Below, one piece after another: positions 46,361 to 59,999 of a stretch of 64,000 nt of DNA. The translations under genes were made by a program, and so were the position numbers. Within the stretch, counting starts at the first letter, position 1. Each line of letters opens with the position of its first letter. This DNA comes from Closterium sp. Naga37s-1 (taxonomy: Eukaryota; Streptophyta; Zygnematophyceae; Desmidiales; Closteriaceae): NCBI GenBank assembly GCA_947471745.1, contig CANJKZ010000774.1, positions 620,001-684,000 on the forward strand, read 5' to 3'. A model generated the notes under the pieces. That model did no database searches, was not told the DNA's origin, and worked only from the letters and a program-made list of their open reading frames with translations.

Positions 46361-49300
46361 CACCCCCATAGGCAAAGTGGGGGAGAACAAGAGGTCACAA
46401 GACCAGTCAAGAAAAACAAAGCAAGCTCAGGGTGGATCACAAAGTCACCACACAGTCTGAGCACAAGCAAAGGGCCATAAGGCCAGTTCACATGCACAGT
46501 TATATAAAGGAAAGCAAACAGTACAGTGAACACAACCTAGCAAGTGTAAGCATGTAGGTATAAGTATATAGAGTACAGTACAAGCAGAGTCAAGAAGTCA
46601 ACAAGTGAGGCACAGTAGGTACAAGGCCTAACACAGTACAAAAACGCTGATGATCACAAGGCTGAAGTGCCTTGGTGAAAACATCAGCAGTGTTGGCCTG
46701 AGAGGCCACGTAAGCAAGACGAAGCTGGCCACGCTGCTGCAACTCTCGAGCAAGGAAGTAGCGCAGAGCAATGTGCTTCGTTCTGTGCTCCAGTCTGTGC
46801 TCCTGACACAAGGCCAGCATGGCCTTGTTGTCGACGTACAGAACTGGAGGAGAACGAGGCGCCTCTCCCAAGTCTGTCAGCAGGTAGGTGAGCCAGCGAA
46901 GCTCCTGTGCAGCCATGGCCCCAGCGTAGATCTCAGCCTCACAACTGGAGCTGAGAACAGAAGAAGAGCGGGTAGACCGCCAGGAGACAGAACCGGAGCC
47001 AAGGCTGAAGGTGTAACCCTGTGACGACCGCTGCGTAGCCAAGTCGTCAACCCAGGAGGCGTCAGCGTGACCAGTGAGGACAACTCGAGCCCGTCCTCCA
47101 AGCACGAGCCCCATGCCCGATGTACTGCACAAGTATCGCAACACCCTCTTCGCAGCATCCCAGTGCACCTTTCGGTGCCTGCCGGGAGCCACGTAGCGAG
47201 CCAGAAGGCTGAGAGGGTATGCGAGGTCAGGTCGTGTGCAAGTCATCAGGTACATGAGGCAGCCCACAAGCTCTGGATATGGGCCACTCGGCTCTACGGA
47301 CTCGTCCGAAGGTGGAGCTGAGAGCGAGTGACCGGTAGGCAGAGGAGTGGACTGTGGCGAGGAGTAGGTGAAGCCGAAGCGCTGAAGGACCTGCTGCACC
47401 ATGTGTGACTGAGTCAAGGTAATGGTGCGCTGCGCTCTGTCCCGGGTGATCCGCAAGCCAAGATAGCTTGTCAGCTCACCCAGGTCTGTGCACGTGTGTC
47501 TCTTCTGCAGCTCGGACTTCACGTGGGCGAGTGCCTCCGTGTCAGCAGTAGCAAGGACAAGGTCGTCTACGTACACAAGAACGTAGAACGGCGGCAGAGT
47601 AGCGTCAGTGCGTAGAAACAGAGAAGGGTCAGCAGTGGAAGGAGCAAAACCAAGAGCAGCAAGAGTCGTCCTGAGCGTGTCGTGCCACTCACGGGGTGCC
47701 TGGCGGAGACCGTAGACTGGCCGCCGGAGGCTCCACTGGGTACCAGGAGGAAACGACCCAGTGAAGCCAGGTGGGCGGCGCAGCCAGATCTCCTCGTGCA
47801 GGCTGTGCTGAAGTCAAGCGAGTGGAGCTCGTAGTCACGCTGAGCAGCAACGTGCAGCAGTACCCGAAGAGTGGTCATCTTCGAGGTAGGGGAGAAGGTC
47901 TGAAAGAAGTCAACTCCCTGTCGCTGACTGAAGCCACGTGCAACGTAACGCGCCTTGAAGGCAGGCGGAGAACCCGGCGGCCGCTTCACCCTGAAGATCC
48001 ACATGCCACTGACGATGTTCGCCCCAAGTGGGGGAACCTCGTCTACATAGGTGCCTGTGGACTTCCAGGAAGCCATCTCTGCGTCCATGGCTGCCTGCCA
48101 CTGAGAGGAGTAGGGACCCTCTATCGCCTCTGCGTAAGAGCGCGGGGTCGGGATGTCTAGTGCATCCGGGTCTCCCTCAAGGGCAAGCAGCATGGACACG
48201 AGATGAGGTGAAGCAGCGGCAAAGCACTCATGGTCCTCCTGCCTGTCCTCAAGGACGTCCGTGCCAAGAGCACACTCACCCCCGACGGACGGAGGACAGA
48301 CAGACATAGACGCAGACTCAGCAACAAGACTAGCGGCGTAGTCTAGGCGACAGGCTGCAGCAAAGTCAACAAGCTCAGCAACAAGAGCAGACGCAGCAGA
48401 GGACTCAAACAGGGGGTCAGTGACAGCAGTGGCCAGAAAGCGCGTGACAGTAGGACTAGCAGCACGAAGGGAGTCAGACTCCGGGTCCGGACCGTCAGGA
48501 AAAGAGGACGCAGGAGGAGAGGGCAGAGAGACACGCTGTGGAGCAGTAGAAGGACGCAGTGTCATAGAGTGAGTGCTTGGGACAGGAGGAAGACGCGGAC
48601 GCGAAACACGACCAGCGCGAACAGTACGGACAGGCGACGCAGGACGAGACTCAGGCTCACGACGCTCCGTAAGACCTCTAGTCGGACCAGAGTAAGAAGA
48701 AGGACCAGGCAGTGGAGAGGCCGGCTGCAACTGCGATTGGGACTAGACATGCGGTGGACTCAGGAAAGGAGGAGGAGGACCAGGAGGAGGCGGGGAGCCA
48801 AGAACCTGCTGAAGGAGCGGAACGTAGTACGGCCGCGACCGCACAGCGCCTCCAGCAGCTCCAGCACCAGCACCACCTCCAGCAGCGCCAGCACCTCCAG
48901 TAGTTCCAGTAGCACCTCCAGCACCAGCAGCACCTCCAGCAGCTCCAGCACCAGCACCACCTCCAGTAGCACCAGCACCTCCAGCAGCTCCAGTAGCTCC
49001 AGCACCAGCAGTACCTCCAGCAGCCCCAGTACCAGCACCACCTCCAGCAGCGCCAGCACCTCCAACAGCTCCAGCAGCTCCAGCACCAGCAGCACCTCCA
49101 GCAGCTCCAGCACCAGCACCACCTCCAGCAGTGCCAGCACCTCCAGTAGCTCCACTAGCACCTCCAGCACCAGCAGCACCTCCAGCAGCTCCAGCACCAG
49201 CACCACCTCCAGCAGCACCAGCAGCTCCAGCAGCTCCAGCACCAGCAGCACCCCCAGCAGCAACCCGACAGCGCCGAGAGTACCACTCACGAAGCCGCTG

Positions 49301-52300
49301 TGGAGAGAGGGGCTCTCGCCGCGACGGGACACCTAGAGTACCTCCAGACTCAGCACGCGCAGGCTCAGCACGCCCGGTCTCAGCACACCCAGACTCAGCA
49401 CCCCCAGACTCAGCACCCCCAGTCCCCGCACCCGCAGGGTCAGCACCCCTAGCAGCACCTGAGTCGACAGCTACCTCGACCGGCTCGGCAGGGTCTACCT
49501 GGGACACACCTGAGGGGGCAGGACCCTGGGGGGGGAGGGGATGTACCAGGGGAGTACCTGGTGCCAGGAAGAGCGGCGGGGGGGGGGGGGAGAGGCAGTG
49601 CGGTAGGGAAAGAGACGGTAGTACGACACCGACTCGTCGAACGTGACGTCCTGAGAGGACAGAACACGACGCGAGGTGGGGTGGTAGAACTACCACCCGG
49701 GTGCGTCAGGAGGGAAGCCAAGGAAGACACAGGGAACGGCACGGGAGGACAGCTTGTCCGCTGTAGTATCGCGGACAAAAGCTCGAGATCCCCAGACACG
49801 AAACGCGGACGCATCGCCAACCTTCCCCGTCCACCGCAGAGTAGGTGTGGTCTCCGGCAAGGAGACACGAGGTTGAAGGTTGATCTGATGCGCCGCGTAC
49901 TGAACCGCGAACGGCCACAGAAAATGGGGAGCAGCCGCATGGATCATGGACGTACGAGCGACGTCCATGACCATGCCAATGCGGCGCTCAGCAATCCCAT
50001 TTTGCTGCGGTGAGGCCGGAAGCGTGAACGTCTGGCGGATGCCCTCCGAACGACAGAAGGCCCTCAAGAGGTCAGAGGAAAACTCCCCGCCTCTGTCCGA
50101 GTGCAGACGCAGAACAGGAAGGTCTGAGCCGAAACTCTCACTGAGCTGGCGACGAGCACCGCGGATCCAGTCGATCAACACCTCAGGGACCTCACCCTTG
50201 CTGCGCAAGGGGAAGACTGCGGTGTAACGCGAGTAGTCGACAACGACCAGGAGGAAGTAGCGCTCGTGACCCTGTCCACGGACACGGGCTGGGCCCCACA
50301 CGTCCATGTGAAGAGTCTGCAGAGGGGCCTCAGTCGGAGGAAACGAGGAGGAGTGAGGGGCGGCGCACTGCCGGCCCTCGAGACAAGGAACACAGGTGGG
50401 GGCAGGCCCCGGAGGAAGGGGAGGGAGGGACCTGGGTAGACCCGAGACAAGGGCACGGGAGGCCATACCTCGAAGACGAGGCAGGGAGGGGTGACCAAGG
50501 CGGTGGTGCCAAAGGAGAGTCTCGAGTGCCAAAGGACGACACGAGCAGGGGGCAGACGCAAAAACTGGAACTGGACGCGGCAGCAAACACCTGACTAGAC
50601 GCAGCTACCTGACCAGACGCAGAGACCGGAGGAGGCGCAGTAGTCAGTGTGTACAGACTCGACCCTGGCCGACGGGTGAACGTGGCCAGGTGACGGCCCG
50701 TCGAAGAGCAAGTGCAGTGGGTCACACGCTGACCTCCAGGGGTGAACTGGTCAACCCACGCGTCCTGGAGGTCAGCTCCACTCACCAGGTTCGTAGAGAA
50801 CGAGGGGAGGTGGAGTCCCGACAGCAAGCCCGACGGGGCCGCAGGACACGGTAGGACAGTGGAGGAGTGTGCAAGTACTGGGCCCCCTGAGGGGTCAGCA
50901 AGGGAGACCGCAACAGGCCGACTGAGCGGCGTGAGCGTGGTGCTGTCTCTAAAGAAAGAGCGCAAAGCACCAGAGTCAAGTGTGAAAGTGTGAAAGGACG
51001 CAGTAGGTGCAGTACCTGAGAGAGGAGACGTACCAGCACCTGGAGCAGCAGACGCACTAGCACCTAGAGCAGCAGCCGCACTAGCACCTAGAGCAGCAGC
51101 CACAGTGCCCGGGTCGGGCGGGACACGCAGATAACAGTCACCCTCAGTAATATCAGCAAGAGCATACATGGCAGCAAGGATAGCATCAAAGTCTAGATCA
51201 AAGATAGGCACATTCTGCAGAAGCAGATCATGCCAACGAGGAAGCTCAACAGCGTCAGGAAACTGGGTACGCCAAGCGTCAGTCAAGCGGCCGAAGCAGC
51301 GCTGCGTGGTGTGTGGGAGACCACACACCTCCCCACTACGAGTGCCTGTGCGAAGAACGTACGTGCAGGGACCTGCACCCCCAGACCTCCCACGCCCAGC
51401 GTACCACTCACGAAGCTGCTGAACATACGGGGTCTCACGGGTGCGCAGCTGCTGCTGACGCTGGCTGCCACCAAGGCCTCCACGCTGCGTGGCTGCACCG
51501 CGACCAGCACCACCTCCTCCGCTACCTCCACCACCGCTGCCGCCGCCTCCACCTCCTCCGCCACCGCCTCCACGGCCTCCACTGCCGCCACCGACGCCCC
51601 CACTCCCGGGACCACCCCCACCACCACCTCCACCTCCTCCACCTCCTCCACCGCTTCCTCCACCGCCCCCTCCACCACCCCTGCTTCCCTTGCCCTTGCC
51701 AGTGCGGCATCGCCCACTAGGGGCAGACGCAGCGCCAACCTCCTCAGTGCCAACGAGGTCGACAGCAGCAGCAGAGGCAACAGAGGGGAGAAGGGGGACA
51801 GGGGAACACCCCTCAAAGAAGGGGGTGCGACGGTCGCCGCGAGAAGCACCGACAGCTAAGATACTCTTCTCAGCTGCAGCAAGGCGCTCCTCTAGCAAGT
51901 CGACAGTCAGCTTGGTGGGGCAAAGGGAGAGAAAGTGATCCCTGACTGAGGAGAGAGAGTCAGGGAGGCGGGTGACTAGGTAGTAAAGGGTGATGTACAT
52001 GGGGGGGGAGTTCGTGGGAAGAAACTCAGTGGGAAGGGCAGCGCGGTAGCGAGCGTCACTAGTGCGGAGGTGAGCAACTAGGTCAGCAACTGTGGCAAAG
52101 GCGGCAAGGTCAGGAAAAAGGTACGGCAGCATGAGGCGGCTGAGGGCAGCAGTGGTAGGGGAGGAATAGCGTGCAACTACAGCGTCGTACAGAGCCCTAG
52201 CACTCTTGTACTGACTAAAGTGCGCGCGCTCCGTAGACGGCAGATGATTACGCACAGCAAGACGAGCAGCAGCATCGCGCGTGATCCACTGCGAGCGAAC

Positions 52301-52479
52301 AGTACTGTCAGCATCAGCAGTAGGGGCAGTAGAGGCGCCAGACGTGAGATCGAACAGTGAGAGACCATCCTTGCTATCGCACTGTAGGAAAAGCTGCAGA
52401 TCATCTAGCCAGACCTCAAAGTCAACAGCTCGACCCTCAGCATCAAAGGTAAGAACATTGAGACTAGCCATGACAGGAG

Positions 52480-53728
52480 AAGCAGCAGGCTAGCAGCAGC
52501 AGCAGTGCAACTCGGCTAAGCAGGCTAGGCAGGGCGGCGCGGCTCGGCAGGGCGGTGTGGCTCGGCAGCGCGGCGCTCTTACCAGGGGAGAGGCTGGGGC
52601 AGGGCCGGGGTAGGGCCGGGGCCGGGCCGCAAAGGATCCGGGGCCGGGTTGGGGCAGGGCCGCGACAGTTCAGGAGCAGGGCCGGGGCAGGGCCGGGGCA
52701 GGGCCGGGGCAGAGCCGGGGCAGGGCCGGGGCAGGGTCGGAGCAGGGCCGGGGCAGGGGGGGCAGGGCCAGGGCAGTGCCGGGGCAGGGCCGGGGCAGGG
52801 CCGGAGCAGGGCCGGGGCAGGGGGCAGGGCCGGGGCAGTGCCGGGGCAGGGCCTGGGCAGGGCCGGGGCAGGGTCGGAGCAGGGCCGGGGCAGGGCCGGG
52901 GCAGGGGGCAGGGCCGGGGCAGGGCCTGGGCAGGGCCGGGGCAGGGTCGGAGCAGGGCCGGGATAGGGCCGGGGCAAGGCCGCGACAGGTCCGGGGCAGG
53001 GCCGGGGCCGGGCCGCGGCAGTGCAGGAGCAGGGCCGGGGCAGAGCTGCGAAAGGGCCGCAGCAGGGCCGGCGCAGGGCTGCGACAGGTTGGGGTAGGGC
53101 CGGGGCAGGGCCGGACGGGGCCTTACTGGGCCTGACGGGGCCTGACGGGGCCGATAACGGGGCCTGACAGGTCCGTACGGGGCCTCTAACGGGGCCTGAC
53201 AGGGCCTTACGGGGCCTGACGGGGCCGCAAACGGGGCCTGACGGGGCCTGACGGGGCCTTACGGGGCCTTACGGGGCCTTACGGGGCCTAACGGGGCCTT
53301 AAACGGGGCTTGACGGGGCCTTACGGGGCCGTAAACGGGGCCTTACGGGGCCTGACGGGGCCTTACGGGGCCTTACGGGGCCTTATGGGGCCTTACGGGG
53401 CCTTAAACGGGGCCGTAAACGGGGCCTTACGGGGCCTTACGGGGCCGTAAACGGGGCCTTACGGGGCCTTAAACGGGGCCGTAAACGGGGCCGTAAACGG
53501 GGCCTTAAGGGGCCTTACGGGGCCGGAAAAGGGGGGCCTTACGGGGCCTTACGGGGCCGGAAAAGGGGGGCCTTACGGGGCCTTACGGGGCCGGCGCTGG
53601 CTCTAAGGGCAGGCGCAGGGGCTGCGACGGGCCTCGAAGGGAAGGCGCGACGCGCGCGTCGAGCAGGCAGTGAAAAATTTCAGTGGTGGGCCCTTTTACA
53701 AAAAAAATCCGAAACTAGCTCTATACCA
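52480..53728 (-). repeat. GC-rich tandem leader of fossil B
   Basis: Two arrays lie between primer-binding site and gag. 52600-53100 has GGGGCAGGGCC-type units. 53100-53600 has GGGGCCTTAC-type units of about 10 bp, many dozens in all. Non-coding; protein readings from it are artefacts. Confidence 0.85.
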
Positions 53729-53861
53729 TGTGAGAATAATTGACGAAAGAATGAATGAACTAGAAATGAGATGGGTACAAGTAGGAAACACATAAGTGTT
53801 GTACCCTCTAAGAACTACCCCACTACAGCCTAAATAGACTATAGCAGATATAAGTTTGACA
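53729..53861 (-). repeat. 5' LTR of fossil B
   Basis: 133 bp, in element orientation TGTCAAACTTAT...TTCTCACA, directly followed by TGGTATAGAGC. Confidence 0.85.
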
Positions 53862-54700
53862 CTCACCACTTACCAACACAGGAATTAAAGTATTCTGCTG
53901 CAATATCTTACAGAGACTAAACTCTAAAAGATCCTAAGGACTTTCTCAGTTCAACATGGTATGAGAGCAGGAGAGTTTACGATCTCCTATTTTTACGAAT
54001 CATCAGTCAACAAAAGTCTTCATTATCAGGGCTAACTTACAGTCTTTACGGATAGTAACAACGGAAAACCCCACTTGCAAAGTGGAGGTGGTGGCTTGCA
54101 TCAACTCACTGCACCACCACTACCTGATTCTGGTTTCTCAGGGGTAACCTTTGGCAACCCTGCTTCAACAACTGCATCTGCAACTGGACCAGGAGGTGTA
54201 GGAGGACCTTCCCAGTCCTTTGCGTTTAACGCTACAACAGATGGAGATGGTTTTGCTGCAGGCGATGGTGCAGCAGGCCTCGATCCTGTGATACAACAAC
54301 AAGTTTTTCAAACCATGTCAGCGTTCATGGCAGAACAACAAGCACCACAAGCATCATCGTCAGTGAGCATGGAAACGGCATCAATGAGCATTGATAGGAC
54401 ATCATACATACGACAGCAGCCGATTTCTTACCGTTCTCCGCCTCGACATCAGACACGGATCACTCAGGCGTTCGTGCCACGAACTTCACCTGCACAACAA
54501 CAACAATAGCAACAACAACAGGATGGAAACAGACTTGGAGTAGGCGACGCAACCAATTATCAAGCGCAAATGCTAAACATTATGAAGTTTCAGACTTCAA
54601 GGCCCTTCGAAGGAAAGGACTTCTTCAAGGAGTTTGCCAGCTCAGCAGAGTTAGCATGGCAACATCTGAAGCAGTTTTATCAAGCAAGTGACTGTGTAAC
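53862..54700 (+). mobile_element. Ty1/copia fossil F (family 2), 5' LTR end, primer site and gag
   Basis: The LTR ends at 53956 (TTCAACA) and is followed by TGGTATGAGAGCAGG, a copia primer-binding site. Gag-like coding begins about 54075 (Gln/Pro/Ser-rich start, then FQTSRPFEGKDFFKEFASS). It is less GC-rich than family 1. Interrupted at 54700 by fossil C. Confidence 0.8.
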
Positions 54701-57700
54701 CTGCAACTCTCGAGCAAGGAAGTATCGCAGAGCAATGTGCTTCATTCTGTGCTCCAGTCTGTGCTCCTAATACAAGGCAATCATGGCCTTGTTGTCTACG
54801 TACAGAACAGGAGGCGAACGAGGCTGCTCTCCAAAGTCGGTCAGCAGGTAGGTGAGCCAGCGTAGCTCCTGTGCAGCCATGGCCCCAGCGTAGATCTCAG
54901 CCTCACAACTGGAGCTGAGAACCGAAGACGAGCGGGTAGACCGCCAGGAGACAGAGCCAGAACCAAGGCTGAAGGTGTAACCCTGTGACGACCGCTGCGT
55001 AGCTGAGTCGTCAACCCAGGAAGCATCTGTGTGACCGGTGAAGACAACTGGACCCCGTCCTCCAAGCACGAGCCCCATGCCCGACGTACTACACAAGTAA
55101 CGCAGTACCCTCTTTGCAACATCCCAGTGCACCTTTCGGTGCCTACCGGGAGCCACGTAGCAAGCCAGGAGGCTGAGAAGGTACGCGAGGTCGGGTCGAG
55201 TGCACGTCATCAGATACATGAGGCAACCCACAAGCTCTGGGTACGGACCACTCGGCTCTACGGACTCGTCCGAAGGTGGAGCTGAGAGCAAATGGCTGGT
55301 AGACAGAGGAGTGGACTGTGGCGAGGAGAACTGGTAGCCGAAGCGCTGAAGGACCTGGTGCACCATGTGTGACTGAGTCAAGGTACTGGTGCGCCGAGCT
55401 CTGTCCCGGGTGATCTGCAAGCCAAGATAGCTGCGCAGTTCACCCAGGTCAGTGCAAGTGTGTCTCTTCTGCAGCTCCGACTTCACAAGAGTCAGTGCCT
55501 CAGTGTCAGCAGTGGCAAAGACGAGGTCGTCGACGTAGACAAGGACGTAGAACGGCGGCAGCGAGGTGTCGGTGCGTAGAAACAGCGACGGGTCAGCAGT
55601 AGCAGGAGCAACCTAAGAGCCGTAAGTGTAGTCCTCAGTGTGTCGTGCCACTCGCGAGGTGCCTGGCGGAGACCGTAGACTGGTCGGCGGAGGCTCCGTT
55701 GGGTACCTGCAGGAAAAGTCCCAGTAAAACTAGGTGGGCGGCGCAACCAGATCTCCTCATGCAGGCTGCCCTGCAGGAAAGCTGTGCTGAATTCTAGAGA
55801 GTGCAACTCGTAGTCACGCTGAGCAGCGACGTGCAGCAACACCCGAAGAGTAGTCATCTTCGGGGTGGGGGAGAAGGTCTGGAAGTAGTCAACTCCTTGT
55901 TGCTGACTGAAGCCTCTAGCAACGTAACGCGCCCTGAAGGCAGGCGGAGAACCCAGCGGCCGCTTCACCCTGAAGATCCACATGCCATCGACTATGTTCG
56001 CCCCAGGTGGGGGAACCTCGTCGACATAGGTGCCTGTGGACTTCCAGGATGCCATCTTGGCATCCATGGCTGCCTGCGACTGAGAGGAGTAAGGACCCGT
56101 AATCGCCTCTGTGTAAGAGCGCGAGGTCGGGATGTCTGGAGCATCCGGGTCTCCCTCAGGGGCAAGCAGCATGGAAGCGAAACGAAGTACAGCAGCTGCA
56201 AGACACTCAAAGTCCTCCTGCCTGTCCTCAAGGACGTCCGTGCCAAGAGCACACTCACCCCCGACGGATGGAGGACTAGCAGAAGCAGACTCAGCAACAA
56301 GAGCAGTGGCGTAGTCGAGACGACAGGCAGCAGCAAAGTCAAGTAGCTCAGCAACTAGAGCAGACGCAGTAGCAGACTCAAAAGAAGGGTCTGTGACAGC
56401 AGTGGCGAGAAGACGAGAGATAGCAGGACTAACAGCACGAGCGCGGTCAGACTCAGGGTCAGGGACCTCAGGAAGAGAGGACTCAGGAGGAGCAGGCAGA
56501 GGAACACGCAGTGGAACACAGGAAGGACGGAGTGCCATAGCGTGCGTGCCTGGGACAGGAGGAGGACGCGAACGAGGAGCGCGACGAGCAGTGCAAACAG
56601 GCGAGACAGGACGAGATGCAGGCTCACAACGCTCGATAAGACCGCCGGACTGCTCAGTGTAAGGAGAGGGAGCAGGCAGTGGGGAGGCGGGCTGTAACGG
56701 CGGCTGCGACTGGTCAGGCGGAGGACACAGGAGACGAGGAGTAAGGTCGGTAGAAGACGGGGTACCAAGAACCTGCAGAAGCAGGGGAACGAAGTACGGT
56801 CGCGGTTGCACATTGCCTCCAGCACCTCCAGCGCAAGGGTCAGCAGCTCCAGTGCCTCCAGCTCCAGCTCCGATAGCTCCAGCGCCTCCTGCACCAGGGC
56901 CTACAACTCCAGCACCCTCAACACCACCAGTCCTGGCAGCTCCAGTACCCCGGGTACGAGCACCCCCAGGACCAGTGGCCGCAGCACCTCCAGCACCGCT
57001 AGCTCCAGCAGCAGCTCCAGCACCTCCAGCACCGCCAGCCCCGGTGGCTCCACTCCGAAGGCGTGCGTGTCGAACAAACCACTCACGCAGCTGCTGCGGA
57101 GACAGTCTCGGCGAAGCACCAGCAGAACCTCCAGACGAAGCAGCACCCTGAGGCTCAGCACCCCCAGACTCCGCACCCTCCGACGCAGCACCCCCAGGCT
57201 CAACACCCTCAGGCTCTGCACCCTCAGGCTCAGCACCCCCACTCCCAACACCACGAGGCTCAGCACCCCCAGTCTCAGCACCCTCAGACCCCGCACCCCC
57301 AGGCTCCGCGCCCCTAGACGCAGCACCCCCAGAGGCAGCACCTCGAGCAGCACCTGAGGCGACAGCTACCTGAACAGGCGCAGGACCAGGGAGAGGGTCT
57401 ACCTGGGACGCACCTGAGGGAGCAAGACCCTTGGGGCGGGAGAGGGTCTACCGGAGGGGGACCGAGAGCAAGAAAGAGCGGCAGGGGCAGGGGAGGGGTA
57501 GAGCGGTAGGGGAAGAGACGGTAGAAGGGAACCGACTCATCGAACGTGACGTCCTGAGACGGGAGGACACGGCGCGAGGTGGGGTGGTAAAACTGCCAGC
57601 CAGGCGCGTCAGGGACAAAGCCAAGGAAGACGCAGGGGATAGCACGAGGGGAGAGCTTGTCCACGGACGTATCGCGAACAAAGGCACGAGATCCCCAGAC

Positions 57701-59999
57701 CCGGAACACGGACGCATCGCCAACCTTCCCCGTCCAACGCAGTGTGGGCGAGGTCTCCGGCAAGGAGACACGGGGCCAGAGGTTGAGCTGGTGCGCAGCG
57801 TACTGGACCGCAAATGGCCACAGAAAATGGGGAGCAGCCGCATGGATCATGGAGGTACGAGCGACCTCCATGACTAAGCCAATGCGGCGCTCAGCAATCC
57901 CATTTTGCTGAGGGGAGTCCGGAAGCGTGAACGACTGGAGAATGCCCTCCCCACGACAAAACTCCCTCAAGAGGTTGGAGGAGAACTCACCACCTCTGTC
58001 AGAGTGCAGACGCAGGACAGGAAGGTCCTGGCCAAAGCGCTCGCGGAGCTGAAGACGGACAGTCCGGATCCAAGGGATCAAGACATCAACAACCTGACCC
58101 TTGCTGCGCAAGGGGAAGACCGTGGTGTACCGCGTGTAGTCGTCAACTACCAGCAGAAAGTAGCGCTCGCGGCTATGACCACTGACGCGGGCTGGGCCCC
58201 ACACGTCCATGTGGAGAGTCTGCAGGGGAGCAGTCGTCGCGGGAAACGAGGAGGAGTGAGGAGCGGCGCGCTGCAGCCCCTCGACGCAAGGGAGGCAACG
58301 CGGGGCAAGCGAGGGCGGCAGGGGAGGCAGAGACCTGGGAAGACTAGAGACAAGGAGACGAGAGTGCATGCCACGAAGACGTGGCAGGGAGGGGTGACCC
58401 AGGCGATGGTGCCAAAGAAGAGTCTGGTGCGACAAGAGGTGACACGAGCAAGAGGCGGCTACCTGACCTAACGCGGACACCTGAGCAGACGCAGCAACCT
58501 GAGGAGGCTCGGTAGCCAGCGTGTACAGACTCGACCTTTGCCGACGAGTGAAAGTAGCCAGGTGACGCCCTGTCTGTGTGCACGTGTAGATCGACACACG
58601 CTGACCCCCAGGAGTGGTGGTAGTGACCATCGCATCCTGAAGGGCAGCGGTACTCACCAAGTTCGTAGAGAACGAGGGGAGGTGAAGACCTGACATTGAG
58701 CCGGACGGAACCGCCGGACACGGGAGGACAGTGGAGGAACGGGCCATGATCGGTCCTCCGGAGGGGTCACCCAGCCGGACCGGAACAGGTGCAGGAAGAG
58801 GAGTGAGGTTGGTGTTGTCACGGAAGAAACAGCGCGAGGCGACAAAAAACCACTCACGAAGCTGCTGGGGAGACAGGGTCTTGCTACGACGCTGTTGCTG
58901 CTGACGCTGGCCACCCCCAGAACCGACACGCCGAGCGCCAGTCCCATTGCCACCAGTCCCACCGCCTCCGCTGCTGCCACTCCCACTGCTGCCTCCACCT
59001 CCGCCACTAGAGCCCTCACTCCCGCCACCACTCCCACCGCCGCCACCACTCCCACCGCCGCCACCACCTCCACTGCTGCCCCCTCCACCACTCCCGCTGC
59101 CATCTCCACCACCGCCGCTGCCACCACCACCGCCCTTGCCACCCTTGCCCTTGCTGCTGCGGCGCTTCGCACTAGCAGAAGCAGCCCCGACGTCCTCAGG
59201 AACAGAGACGTCTGCAGTAGCAGCAGAGGCATAGGAGGGTACAAGGGGGGAGGGGGAACACCCCTCAAAGAAGGGCGGGCGCGGAGTGCCACGAGCAGCA
59301 CCCACAGTAACTGCACTAGTCTCAGCTGCGAGGAGATGCTGCTCGAGGAGGTCAACAGTGAGGGAGGTGGGGTCAAGAGAGAGGAAGTGGTCCTTGACAG
59401 AGCGAAGAGAGTCAGGGAGGTGGGTGACTATAAAGTAGAGAGTGATGTACATCGGGGGCGGGTTCCTGTCAGGAACTAAGCAGGAACGGCAGCGCGGTAG
59501 CGAGCGTCACTAGTGCAAAGGTGGGAAACCAGGTCCTCGACTGTGGCAAAGGCGGACAGCTCGGGGAACAGGTAGGGCAGAAGGAGGCGGCCTAGAGCAG
59601 CAGTGGCAGGGGAGGAGTAGCGAGCGACTACAGCATCGTTCAGCGCCTGTGCTGTCCTGTGCTGCCCAAACTGAGCGCACTCAGCTAATGGCAGATGGTT
59701 TCGGATGGCTAAACGAGCAGCAGCATCTCGAGTAAGCCACTGTGAGCGAGTCGAACTGTCGGCTGTGGCGGGAGGGGCAGTAGCAGCTCCTGAGGCTAGG
59801 TCAAAAAGCAAGACACTGTCCTTAGAATCGCTCAGGAGGTACAGCCGCAGGTCGTCGAGCCACGTGTCAAACTGAACTGGTATGCCCTCATGGTCAAACG
59901 CGAGGACATGAAGCGAAGCCATAGTTGTGTAGTACGTAGGAGCAGCAGTAATAGCTGTAGCAGTAGCAGTAGCAGCTGTAGCAGGAGCAGCAGGGACAG

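Larger units (their letters stand above)
46228..53861 (-). mobile_element. Ty1/copia fossil B (family 1), near-complete, nested in family 2
   Basis: Bounded by two 133-bp LTRs and a perfect 5-bp target duplication CTCAC (46223-46227 and 53862-53866). Order on the minus strand: 5' LTR, primer-binding site TGGTATAGAGC (initiator-Met tRNA type), GC-rich leader to 52475, gag (from 52471), Gly-rich tail, Cys/His stretch near 51350, protease, GAG-pre-integrase (about 50500), integrase (49700-50340), Gly/Ala repeat linker (48740-49510), reverse transcriptase (47570-48130), RNase H (46590-47060), 3' LTR. Broken, with about four breaks. The LTRs differ at two or three of 133 positions, so it is young. 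Confidence 0.9.

Noticed and set aside
52555-53135. Gly/Arg/Ala repeat proteins from the fossil B leader
   Set aside because: Tandem GC-rich non-coding leader between primer site and gag; frames are repeat artefacts.
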